A DNA stretch of 64,000 nucleotides from the NCBI RefSeq assembly GCF_016406125.1, contig NZ_CP066339.1:3100001-3164000 (forward strand). Reading direction: 5' to 3'. This document shows positions 45,234 through 53,899 of this stretch, piece after piece (positions within the stretch are counted from its first letter, which is position 1; every line of letters starts with the position of its first letter). The notes under the pieces were generated by a model. It was given only the letters and a program-made list of their open reading frames with translations, did no database searches and was not told where the DNA came from. The position numbers and the translations under genes were made by a program. The DNA is from Alicyclobacillus sp. SO9. Its GTDB lineage: Bacteria > Bacillota > Bacilli > Alicyclobacillales > Alicyclobacillaceae.

Positions 45234-45520
45234 TATAAAAAGGCCCCACATCCCCCAAGGGACGTGAGACCGCGGTGCCACCCTCATTCGTCGGGGGTAT
45301 CCCCGACACACTTTCCGGTACAGAGACGAGTCATTCATCTCGATACCTGCCTCTTGGTAACGGAGAGGCCCTCCCGACAATGCATACTACCGACGAAACG
45401 GTTTCAGCAAGCGACTCAGAAGTCCATTCAGCACCCTGTGCATATCGGCTCTCACCAACCGCCGATTCTCTGCAATGCACGTGGCATGCGTACTCGTCTT
45501 CGTCAACGTCTTTCCGATAG
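45234..45520 (-). ncRNA. T-box leader (tryptophan) of trpS with terminator
   Basis: The minus strand carries the invariant T-box AGGGTGGCACCGCG (45271-45284), followed by a terminator hairpin and TTTTT near 45236-45240. Upstream, the specifier region reads GCTGAATGGACTTCTGAG with TGG (45424-45426) as the Trp codon, and AGAGAATCGGCGGTTGGTG resembles the stem I loop. Uncharged tRNA-Trp should relieve termination. Confidence 0.9.
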
Positions 45521-45601
45521 AATTTGTCTTATAATACACAGAACGGAACGAATCCGTCAATCAAGTACTGAATTATTAGGGAAGCCACTAAAGAAATGGT
45601 T

Positions 45602-45760
45602 CTATTTTTGATATTTCCCTTTACTTGCAACAGTGCTGACCTCTTGACTGGCTGTCTTTAGTTCATCGGCAGCTATCGCCAGCGTTTGAGTGAACTCGCT
45701 CAAGTATTGCTCATCGTTGGTCTTGAGATACTGTGTCCCATATTTAAGAGCTTGTAACAT
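45602..45760 (-). CDS. 52-residue unknown protein
   Basis: ATG 45760 lies 8 bp after TTGGAGG and encodes MLQALKYGTQYLKTNDEQYL..., a helical, charged small protein. A longer frame to 45952 would overlap the divergent gene and is not used. Function unknown. Confidence 0.5.
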   Translation of the reverse strand: MLQALKYGTQYLKTNDEQYLSEFTQTLAIAADELKTASQEVSTVASKGKYQK

Positions 45761-45893
45761 ATCAGTGTAACCTCCAACCAAGTCCGTGTTCACACCGCTG
45801 ACATCACGTCTATGTGGAAATGTTATTGCATTTGCATGCCTTTCCCATATACTACACTTATTGGCGTTGCGAACGACACTAAGGATGGATGTT

Positions 45894-46737
45894 ATGAGAT
45901 ACAGCCAGGAACTCGTACAAACTATCAATTTTTCGGGGATATTAAAGAGCAAGTTTCTCTATGTGTACGCGGTGTTATTTACGCCCATGTTAGTCTTGAA
46001 TGTTATCCCACTACCCACGTCCAATGTCTTTACTGGCATTATGGAAGTCTACGCTGTGACACTGTTAGTTCTCTCTATCATTGCCATGTTCAAACTCGCA
46101 CCCCGGTTTACCCGTGTTCTTCAAGGACCAGGGGCTCTCATGTTGCCGGGGAAGAAGCTGGGACGCCTCCTATCCAAGACGCTTCTTCTGCTATTTTTCA
46201 TATGGATTTCTGGTTGTTTTGATGTGATGGTTTTCTGGATTGATCCCCGTCTCCTTCAGTCCGAAACCATAAAGCCTGGTGTCGGAGTTGCCATTGTCTC
46301 TCTTTTTGCCGGACCCATGGAAGAAACCTGGCGTTGGTCGTTCATCATCATCCTTGCTTTTCCTTGGAACGAAATACCTCCATCGAATACACCCGTCTAC
46401 TCTCTTTTGGGCCATTGTAGTCATCAGTTGCGTTCTGTTCGGCGTGGGACACATCGGGCAGCTCAAAGGCCACGATGTCGCCACATGGTTTATTTTGAGT
46501 CTCATGGGATTTTCTCTTGCCATGTATGCCTACTTTTCGCGTTCATTTTGGATCGCGTTGTTAAATCACTCTCTATATGATTTCGCCGTGTCCATCCACG
46601 CGATCTCCACATCCTCCTATGCCTGGTGGCCGTACTTAGTGGTCTTCTGGATAATCCTTGTATTCCTTTACTACAGATGGCGCAGGTCACGAGTGATTAC
46701 AAATTTCAGGAACAATGCAGCGGAGGTATCGCAGTGA
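45894..46737 (+). pseudogene. CPBP intramembrane metalloprotease, frameshifted
   Basis: From ATG 45894 (AAGGATGG site) the frame gives six to seven membrane helices and the CPBP glutamate motif GPMEETWRW. Near 46355-46375 it must shift by one base to continue GTKYLHRIHPSTLFWAIVV, LFGVGHIGQ and the ALLNHSLYD histidine motif. All catalytic motifs survive if the frames are joined, so the change is recent or a sequencing error. A short T run (CTTTTCC) marks the likely spot. Confidence 0.75.
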
Positions 46738-46816
46738 ATGGCGCACAGCCTTCTCCGGAAAAGGAATTCCTGCATGTCCGTAACATCCCTCATCACATGC
46801 ATAGAAGAACGAACCG

Positions 46817-47254
46817 ATGAATCAATTTGAAGTACTGTTAAAAGTGAGGTTGGAGACCATGCTGAAAGCCGAACTCTGGTCCATAGCGGCGTTACTAGGT
46901 GGATTTATATACTTGAACCTTCCGTTTATCGGACGGTCCTTCGTAGAAGGAGACAATTTTACCGTGAAGATAACCAACTGGGCTCCAGTAATTATCCTCA
47001 TCGTCGCCTTCATCTTGTATTTTACCCGACTATCCATGTTATCGAAGAATCGTAAAAATGTACTTTTCTATCCGCTTGTCTACCTAGCCAACTTGTTTGG
47101 CCTTTGGATTGTACTCGTCCTCCTGTCTCAAAACCACTTGGCCTTTTACAGTCATTACTATGATTGGTTCTTATTTGATGTACTTGCCATATTGTTGCTA
47201 CAAGTCGTCAGTGTGTTTGTAGGCAGTCTTCTCGGAGTGCTGTTCCCAGACTAG
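46817..47254 (+). CDS. four-helix membrane protein, unknown
   Basis: 145 residues with four hydrophobic segments (ELWSIAALLGGFIYLNLPF, APVIILIVAFILYFT, PLVYLANLFGLWIVLVLL, VLAILLLQVVSVFVGSLLG). No family recognised. ATG 46817 has no strong ribosome site. It follows the CPBP gene by 79 bp. Confidence 0.6.
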   Translation: MNQFEVLLKVRLETMLKAELWSIAALLGGFIYLNLPFIGRSFVEGDNFTVKITNWAPVIILIVAFILYFTRLSMLSKNRKNVLFYPLVYLANLFGLWIVLVLLSQNHLAFYSHYYDWFLFDVLAILLLQVVSVFVGSLLGVLFPD

Positions 47255-47414
47255 ACAAATTAACAAATCCACGTTACCACTGTACCTACCCCAATTTAAT
47301 CAGCTTACTACCTTGCGTGTTGACCACTGCACGTTGGTGAAGGAATTAGTGGGCAAAGGTCCACCACTATTGGCAGGTTAGCGGAATAACAAAATCTAGA
47401 AATAGGAGGTTGAA

Positions 47415-48020
47415 ATGAAAAAAAGAGAGTTAGTTCTTCGATTGTCTGCGATTTTGATATTGGCTGGAGGAAGTGCTTTCCTAGTTAGCAGAGGTCGGTC
47501 CAGGACTGAGGACCACGTTCCTTACAACGGTAATTTTAACACTCCAACGCTTAATCATATCTGGAAAGACATCTCTCAGTGGAACGTACGGACCCGGGTA
47601 CAAAATCACAAAGTTTACGTTATAACGGGCGGATTGGGTGTTTCAAACCCAAAAATCATGCAAGCAGATTCCAATGGGAATTTTACATTCTCAGTAGGGG
47701 GCTCTCCTGGCGTTCAGTACAGGTTTTATGAATTAGGGCATTCACCAAATAACTGGATCCACACTGGCAGCGAAATCATCACCGCTCCCGGCAACATTCC
47801 CCCACAGAGTCAAAAAGTCCCCTGGGTGAAAAGAGCAACAGAGTCTGGGCAAACATACTTTGAGTGGGATATGTCCAAGTCATCGAAATACTACTACTTC
47901 AGACGAGGAAATACCTACATAACCCTCTATGAATGGACAACCGATTCCAGTACGTCCGTCCCGTCTTTTCCTGCCGATGTATTTACTCATTTAACTACCT
48001 TGAATAATCCTGTGAGTTAA
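47415..48020 (+). CDS. secreted or membrane-anchored unknown protein
   Basis: 201 residues. An N-terminal hydrophobic helix (RLSAILILAGGSAFLVS) follows basic MKKRE, so it is exported or anchored. The rest is Ser/Thr/aromatic rich and beta-like (NHKVYVITGGLGVSNPKIM, KYYYFRRGNTYITLYEW). No cysteine. ATG 47415 follows ATAGGAGG. Confidence 0.6.
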   Translation: MKKRELVLRLSAILILAGGSAFLVSRGRSRTEDHVPYNGNFNTPTLNHIWKDISQWNVRTRVQNHKVYVITGGLGVSNPKIMQADSNGNFTFSVGGSPGVQYRFYELGHSPNNWIHTGSEIITAPGNIPPQSQKVPWVKRATESGQTYFEWDMSKSSKYYYFRRGNTYITLYEWTTDSSTSVPSFPADVFTHLTTLNNPVS

Positions 48021-48250
48021 CTAAACTGTAAGTCAACACTATGATAAGACTCGCTTTTGAATGAATAAGCATTGACCCTTTGCAAGCATTAAGTCATCAA
48101 AGGGAAGCTATGTTCAATTAGACAGTGATAACAGATTTCGCCTCTCCAACGTCTATTTAGCAAAGGAGGGTGTCCTGAATGCATGAACACATAAAGCAAA
48201 CCTCTGATCTTCTGCATGAGTGACAGGTACAAGCGACAGGTGGTGAATCG

Positions 48251-48931
48251 GTGAAACGTATACTCATACTACTAATTGTCACTGTGCTGACGTTGTCTAT
48301 ATTCGAGGTTGTCTTTGGTGGGCTTTGGCACATCGTAGGTTTCAACGATTCGGTCTCCCATTTAGCAGTGAGCTTTCCTGAATTCCTGATTAGGAACGTT
48401 GCGCTTCCGGTTCTGCTTACCATGCTCGTGGCACGCATGAAACCCCCTGTCTCCAATAAGTATTGGTCATTAGGTGCATTCCTAATTTGCCTGATACCAT
48501 TACTGATGAGTACATCCGTTGGTTTGTATGTTGCTGAGTTTGCCTCTGGGCGTTATGAAGACTATCAAAGACAGAATATCCTTGGATTGATCCTTTCTAC
48601 GTACTTCGGCTATATAGTGACTGGCACTGTACTTATAGCTTCCTTCAAATGGAAAAGTATGTTACCTAAGTTTGTTGTAGACCGTTTCTGGTACGGAGTT
48701 GTTGGTTTTGTCTTGGGTACGTTGGTACAGATCTACGTAGGAGCAGGTAGGCACGAGTTGATGAGGGTCGTTGTTTTCCAAATTGTCATGGGAGTCATTA
48801 TTAGTATCGTTAGACGAAGGAAAAACTTGTTGATGTTGGTGGCAACAGGCACCATTGGTCCTCTGTTCCTTTGGTTTGGACAGGTTATGTGGTTAGTAGA
48901 GATGGCTGCATACCATCCTCCGAAGTTCTAA
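48251..48931 (+). CDS. polytopic membrane protein, unknown
   Basis: 226 residues with six to seven hydrophobic segments beginning RILILLIVTVLTLSIFEVVFG. No signature motif. Start GTG 48251 after AGGTGGTG. Confidence 0.6.
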   Translation: MKRILILLIVTVLTLSIFEVVFGGLWHIVGFNDSVSHLAVSFPEFLIRNVALPVLLTMLVARMKPPVSNKYWSLGAFLICLIPLLMSTSVGLYVAEFASGRYEDYQRQNILGLILSTYFGYIVTGTVLIASFKWKSMLPKFVVDRFWYGVVGFVLGTLVQIYVGAGRHELMRVVVFQIVMGVIISIVRRRKNLLMLVATGTIGPLFLWFGQVMWLVEMAAYHPPKF

Positions 48932-49123
48932 GAGAGTATAAGGTGTCCCTTTTTGCGCAAGGACACGTGCCTGAAGGGAATTCAAAAGTCTTCTTCAGGT
49001 CACAGGGGCGAATGCGACAGAAGCCTAGTCTCGGAAAATCGTATAAAAACACCGAATGCGGTATATTCACAACTGCGTTTCTTAATGTTAGCGTAGGAAA
49101 AAACGAAGATTCGAATCCATAAA

Positions 49124-49714
49124 TTATTGTCTTAGCGTGGGCTTTGCATCATTTTGTTGGCGGTACCCCCATTTATGGCTTCGATCCAGAAGCATATAAA
49201 GTTGGTTTGCATCATCCTCGGCTGGGTAAGGCATCGAATGAGCAAGCCACCATTCCATTGTGCCAACAACAGCCGAAGCCAGAAAATGCACCGTCACTTC
49301 CCTGTTTATGTCTCCGTTTACCTCGCTTTTATCAACTTTCTTGGCAAGCCCCTGTCGGATCATAGTCAGCAGACAGTTTCTAAAAGCAGGGGCACTTTTT
49401 TTGACCAGCATGGCAGAATAGAAAGATTTATGTTGTTCCAAATATTTAAATATACGAAGCAACCCTCCTTCGCAAGGAAAATTACCTACGTCTCCGCTAG
49501 GTAGACAATTTGCAAATAACTGGTTTAAATGATTCTCTACGCACTGATTTAGCAGATCATACTTGTCTGTATAATGCAAATAAACGGTTCCCCGGTTGAC
49601 ATTTGCTTCCTCCGCAATTTCATTAATCGTAATCATTTCAAAATCCTTTTCCGACATGAGCTTGATTAAAGCATCCATAATCGCTCTCTTTGACTTGTAA
49701 ACACGTCGATCCAT
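49124..49714 (-). CDS. TetR/AcrR-family regulator
   Basis: 196 residues. The helix-turn-helix is at about residues 10-50 (AIMDALIKLMSEKDFEMITINEIAEEANVNRGTVYLHYTDKYDLL). The C-terminal ligand domain is of the DhaS-like type. ATG 49714 follows AAAGGAG. It is divergent from the MFS gene, with a near-perfect palindrome between, so it was probably its repressor. Confidence 0.88.
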   Translation of the reverse strand: MDRRVYKSKRAIMDALIKLMSEKDFEMITINEIAEEANVNRGTVYLHYTDKYDLLNQCVENHLNQLFANCLPSGDVGNFPCEGGLLRIFKYLEQHKSFYSAMLVKKSAPAFRNCLLTMIRQGLAKKVDKSEVNGDINREVTVHFLASAVVGTMEWWLAHSMPYPAEDDANQLYMLLDRSHKWGYRQQNDAKPTLRQ

Positions 49715-49763
49715 ACATGAAATTCTCCTTTAGCGCGCAGAGTTTTGAACACTAGGATAAAGG

Positions 49764-49781
49764 TTGTTGATTAATGAACAA
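49764..49781. promoter_or_regulatory. 18-bp near-palindrome, candidate TetR operator
   Basis: TTGTTGATTAATGAACAA is palindromic at 16 of 18 positions and lies 50 bp before the TetR start, in the gap to the MFS gene. Confidence 0.55.
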
Positions 49782-49891
49782 ATCCCTTTCAATTAACCAT
49801 TGAGGCAGACTTATGATGTTGATATGTTAACTTTAGTAAACACATGTTTGATTTTCAACACGTGTCTTATTGGCAGAAGGGAGAAGGTGTT

Positions 49892-51098
49892 TTGAGAAAC
49901 AACAAAGGGACTGACTCAAAAACGAATCTGGTCATTTTTATACTTGCCATAGGGTTGTTTGTTGTCGGGACAGTTGAATTGGGTTTTGCCGGTATTTTAA
50001 AGGTGGTATCTTCTGACCTCGGAATATCGATCGCTGCGACCGGACAGCTTGTGACCATTTACGCTATTATTTACGCTATTATTTACGCAATAGGCACGCC
50101 CGTCTTCACGTTGATAACATCCCGGATAGAAAGAAAGAAACTGTTACTGCTCTCATTAATTGTTTTTATCCTTAGTAATGTCATTGCGACCGTTAGCCCT
50201 AATTATTTGATTCTGATGAGCTCCAGAATTATTGGAGCAATCAGTTCCGGAATATTTAGCGTGTCTTCGGTTGCATTGGCGGCCAAAATTGTCCCTTCCT
50301 CCCAGGTGGGCAAAGCTATAGGAAGAACAATGATGGGATATACTGCTTCATTGGTATTAGGAGTGCCTTTTGGAACATTCGTTGGAGAAACATTCGGATG
50401 GAGAATAATATTCGCTTTAGTAGCACTGGTCTCCCTCCTGCCTCTGGCAGGAGTTTGGCTTTTTGTACAAAAAGTTGAAGGGGAGGAACCAGTCCCTTTA
50501 AAAACACAGTTCTCAATTATGCGGAACCCCGCAATGGTCATGGGTATGTTGGTGACTGTATTTATTCTCATTGGCCAATTTTGTTTATACACCTATTTAA
50601 CGCCATTTTTGCATGCCCTGGCTGATTTTCATACGAAAGGAATAACGGCATCATTTTTTGTTTTGGGGATATTTGGGGTTTTGGGTAGTTTTATAGCGGA
50701 AATATCGTTGATAAATTGGGTGCCAGAAAGACGGCGTATGGAATGATAGGAGGCAGAATACTTGCATTTTTTTACTTCCATTGGTTGTAAAACATCATTT
50801 TCTTTTATTCCTGATCATGATGGTATGGAGTACAGCGGGCTGGGCGACAACTCCTGCTGTTCTAGCCTATCTTAGAACATTGGCTCCAAAAATGGCACAG
50901 GTAATTATTTCTGTTAATGCTTCCTTTATGCAATTGGGTATTGCTTTAGGATCGACAATAGGTGGGTTAATCATTAGCAGTCACTATTCTTACGCCTCGC
51001 TGAGTTGGTCTGCAGGCTTGATTTCCATAGTTGGCTTAATTTCCCTTATTTTTTCCATCACCATTTCTCACAGACAGAGCAATGCTCCGGGAAAATAA
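49892..51098 (+). pseudogene. MFS (DHA1) transporter with two frameshifts
   Basis: TTG 49892 after AAGGGAGAAGG opens an MFS drug:H+ antiporter-1 type protein (FAGILKVVSSDLGISIAATGQLVTIYAI). The frame breaks near 50695; the next frame gives GNIVDKLGARKTAYGMIGG, the conserved MFS loop. It breaks again at a seven-T run (about 50766-50772) and resumes as LPLVVKHHFLLFLIMMVWS to the stop at 51098. Helix 2 also contains a 12-bp tandem repeat (IIYAIIYA). As written no full protein is made. Confidence 0.85.
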
Positions 51099-51360
51099 AC
51101 ATTTCTAATCGAAACCCGAATTGCCAGTTCATTTCAATACACGACAAGAATTCTGAGATTCATTGTAGCGGAGTCTCGACAAGGCGATATATTTCCCGAG
51201 TCCCTTTGTTTTGATGCTGCTAGAATTCGAGACACATTTGCGTTGGTTCATGTTTTGAAACGATATTTCAGCCAATAACCACCAGAGTGTGATGTGAGCA
51301 GCTCCCGTTATAAAACTTGGGTATACTAACGCGCACTTATTGGGCCATGGAATTAAGAAA

Positions 51361-51916
51361 TGACGGTTGAAGCGCTGGATACTCAGATTTACGATCTGGT
51401 TTATCCTCCTGCTGGTGATTAGGCATCGTCGGATTTGTATTTACGCATAAATGGTCCAAGTTCTTCTTCCCGTTGGGGATGTTTTGTATTGCCGTACTGG
51501 TCACTCTATTTGGATAGTACTTATGTATTAGCGTATATTTTCTTTAAAATGTCTGCGGTACCCCTTATTGCGTCTACACAGGTATCTAACGCGGGGGCTG
51601 TGTTTGACAGCGTTTTGGAACTGACTGAACGCAATTTTGACGCCACTCAAGGCAAACCATTTATCGTGTCCTTCGTCTGGCGTCGGATAAGTACAACGTT
51701 ATACCGATGAACGACGAACGTGCTGAAAGACGTATTGCCGGTAGGCGTTGGGACTGGTTTACACGTAATCCACTTTACGTACACCGTAATTACGATGAGT
51801 TCCTGGCAATCGCTGAGAAGATGAGCGCTGAACTGTGCCCACTGATTGAAGCGTTGAACTACAATGTACCGTTAGACGACGCTATGGAAGGTGCTGGTCT
51901 AACGTCGAAGATTTAA
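51361..51916 (+). pseudogene. decayed coding stretch of unknown origin
   Basis: Pieces of coding-like sequence occur in several frames: MTVEALDTQIYDLVYPPAGD (from 51361) then a stop, SDLYLRINGPSSSSRWG..., VFDSVLELTERNFDATQGKPF, and finally ASDKYNVIPMNDERAERRIAGRRWDWF...LDDAMEGAGLTSKI ending at 51916. The last piece reads well and alone is 69 residues from ATG 51707. I do not recognise the protein; a phage or other mobile origin is likely. Remaining bases of 51099-51360 show nothing. Confidence 0.45.
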
Positions 51917-51994
51917 GAAGAACACGCTTCCCGTTAATTCGGTGAGGGCGTTTCTACATCAGACGTGAGTTTCATTGAAAAGTGTTGACAGTCA

Positions 51995-52363
51995 CTAAAG
52001 AAATTGACACAGTCGATTTATTTGAGTAAAAAGGACAGAAGAAGGAACGACATAACTCGTCTCAAAGCCCGGCTGTAACGGAAGTTCTGTCTCAAGAGCT
52101 TTACGAAAGACGCTAATTTCGTTGATGTAGCGCGGAAAATGAGCCCAAAATATAGTTTTAACAGAAAACGGAATTGTAGACAAATCGATACTACCCTTAA
52201 AAACATTCGAGTCATCATATCCCCTAGTGGTATCACGACGATTGACGTTAAAAACCGCACCGCCACGGGGTTTATCCCAGCGTGACGGTACGGTAGGTAA
52301 AGGGGTATGTAACTGCAGAAGAAGCAAGCCTGTAAGCCGAGGTATACGTTCACCAAGAGTCAA
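51995..52363 (-). CDS. possible unknown protein in the decayed stretch
   Basis: 122 codons from TTG 52363 (GAGAGG upstream). The middle reads like protein (VNRRDTTRGYDDSNVFKGSIDLSTIPF, AHFPRYINEISVFRKALETELPLQPGF). An overlapping frame of similar length is hydrophobic and less likely. No family recognised, and it may be a gene fragment. Bases 52364-52498 are otherwise empty. Confidence 0.3.
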   Translation of the reverse strand: MTLGERIPRLTGLLLLQLHTPLPTVPSRWDKPRGGAVFNVNRRDTTRGYDDSNVFKGSIDLSTIPFSVKTIFWAHFPRYINEISVFRKALETELPLQPGFETSYVVPSSVLFTQINRLCQFL

Positions 52364-52498
52364 AACCTCTCAATGCCTTGTGCTGCAAGGTTTCCCGGGA
52401 ACACAAGTCAGATAGGCCTGGGTGAAATGTGCGATATCCCACTTATGCGTCCTTCAATTGATGCCTGAGTTACAGGCTACAAACGGAGGATGAGTTAT

Positions 52499-53428
52499 AT
52501 GCTGTTAGTCGATTGTCACAAAAAGTTTCTTTCGTATCTACGGCTTGAAAAAGATTACTCAAAAGAAACGGTGAAGAGTTATAGGATTGATTTTAACCAC
52601 TTCTTAAAGTTCCTCGACAAGGAAAATGCTGAGCCAGAGCTTGAGAAAGTGACTACACCCATGATTCGAGATTTCATTACTTACATGGCACACGATCTAG
52701 GATTTCACCCAAACACGATTCGCCGGCGAATCCACAGTCTAAAGAGCTTCTTCAAATTCTGCATGACCCAGGAATACATCGAAAAAAACCCTACCCTCGC
52801 TGTATCAGTTCCAAAGAAACGACAAGCTCTACCCATCTATATTTCCCAGGACGATTTGATGCAGCTGATACAGGCACCGCTTGAGTATGGCGGTCAACGT
52901 ACCCGAATCAGAGATTGGCTTATGTTACGGACCCTCGCACTAACAGGGCTGCGCCGCCAGGAGTTGCTCAATCTTCAGTGGAGGGATGTATGCTTGCGGG
53001 ACAGTAATATCCTTGTGCGTAATGGAAAAGGGGACAAGGACCGACTCATTCCGATTCCGTCAGCCCTTGTTGATGATTTACGAATGTATAAAGATATGCG
53101 TGTTACAACTGACTATGCACCAGTATTTCCAAGTGTTAGTGGCAAGAGATTGGGTCCCAGACCTCTCAGTTCGATGTTCACTAAGTACGTCCACCTTGCC
53201 GGCCTCGATGGCAAACATTATAGCCCTCACAAGATACGGCATTCGTTTGCGACCTTTTTACTTCAGAAGAATGTCAGCTTGATCGAAATACAGGAGTTGT
53301 TAGGACACGCCGACATTACTTCGACTCGTATTTATCTGCACACCAACTCTAATCGCTTGAAAGACGCTGTGATGAGTAATCCTATTCTGGAACTTAACAT
53401 GGAAAGCGGGTTTACTGCAGCTTTCTAA
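52499..53428 (+). CDS. tyrosine recombinase / integrase, XerC-D-like
   Basis: 309 residues from ATG 52499, 9 bp after CGGAGG. N-terminal SAM-like core-binding domain (about 1-100) and C-terminal catalytic domain. Catalytic set is present: R in TGLRRQELL, K in NGKGDKDRL, H-x2-R in SPHKIRHSFAT, H in LLGHADI and Y in TRIYLHT. It is intact and marks the left border of the defence genes. Chromosome dimer resolution is unlikely from its position; a mobile-element role fits better. Confidence 0.88.
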   Translation: MLLVDCHKKFLSYLRLEKDYSKETVKSYRIDFNHFLKFLDKENAEPELEKVTTPMIRDFITYMAHDLGFHPNTIRRRIHSLKSFFKFCMTQEYIEKNPTLAVSVPKKRQALPIYISQDDLMQLIQAPLEYGGQRTRIRDWLMLRTLALTGLRRQELLNLQWRDVCLRDSNILVRNGKGDKDRLIPIPSALVDDLRMYKDMRVTTDYAPVFPSVSGKRLGPRPLSSMFTKYVHLAGLDGKHYSPHKIRHSFATFLLQKNVSLIEIQELLGHADITSTRIYLHTNSNRLKDAVMSNPILELNMESGFTAAF

Positions 53429-53487
53429 ACGCAATCCTGTTCGATGCATGAAAGCGTAACGTTTTAACTCCACGGAATATCAAGTTC

Positions 53488-53523
53488 AAGGGCTGCATCG
53501 ATTGCGTAGATACAGCCCTTTTG
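53488..53523 (+). terminator. hairpin terminator after the integrase
   Basis: AAGGGCTG (53488-53495) pairs with CAGCCCTT (53513-53520), followed by TTGTT. The rest of 53429-53899 holds no gene I can support. Confidence 0.65.
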
Positions 53524-53899
53524 TTCTATCGTCTTGTAACAGTTCAAGGCGACAGAGGTTCTTAGTCATGATACAGCAAAGTGCAATCGTCTTCGAGTCT
53601 AGCCACAGTATCCCATAGCAAGCAATGCGATACGGGGCCAACCCTCGTGGAACCCTATTGACTACTTGCTACTCAGCGATTCTTCACTCCTTATCTTTCC
53701 GGAGTTCAATAAAATTCTGAACAGCTTCATCCGGTTTTTCGGAGATTAACCGGATGCATCCAGCTTCTATGGAGGTATCTTTTGTATACGTGGGGCAGAG
53801 GTACAAAATCATCCTCTGTATTCGTCATCTATGGACAGACTACTGGAAAACAACTCACTTAAAAGCTGAGGCTGTACAAACCTATAAACATCGACAAAA

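Noticed and set aside
52018-52356. 112-codon hydrophobic minus-strand frame in the decayed stretch
   Set aside because: It overlaps a frame with better protein character and has no ribosome site; composition suggests chance.
52499-53428. calling the integrase a chromosomal XerC or XerD
   Set aside because: The catalytic set fits, but the gene stands alone beside decayed foreign DNA rather than in a codV or xerD context.
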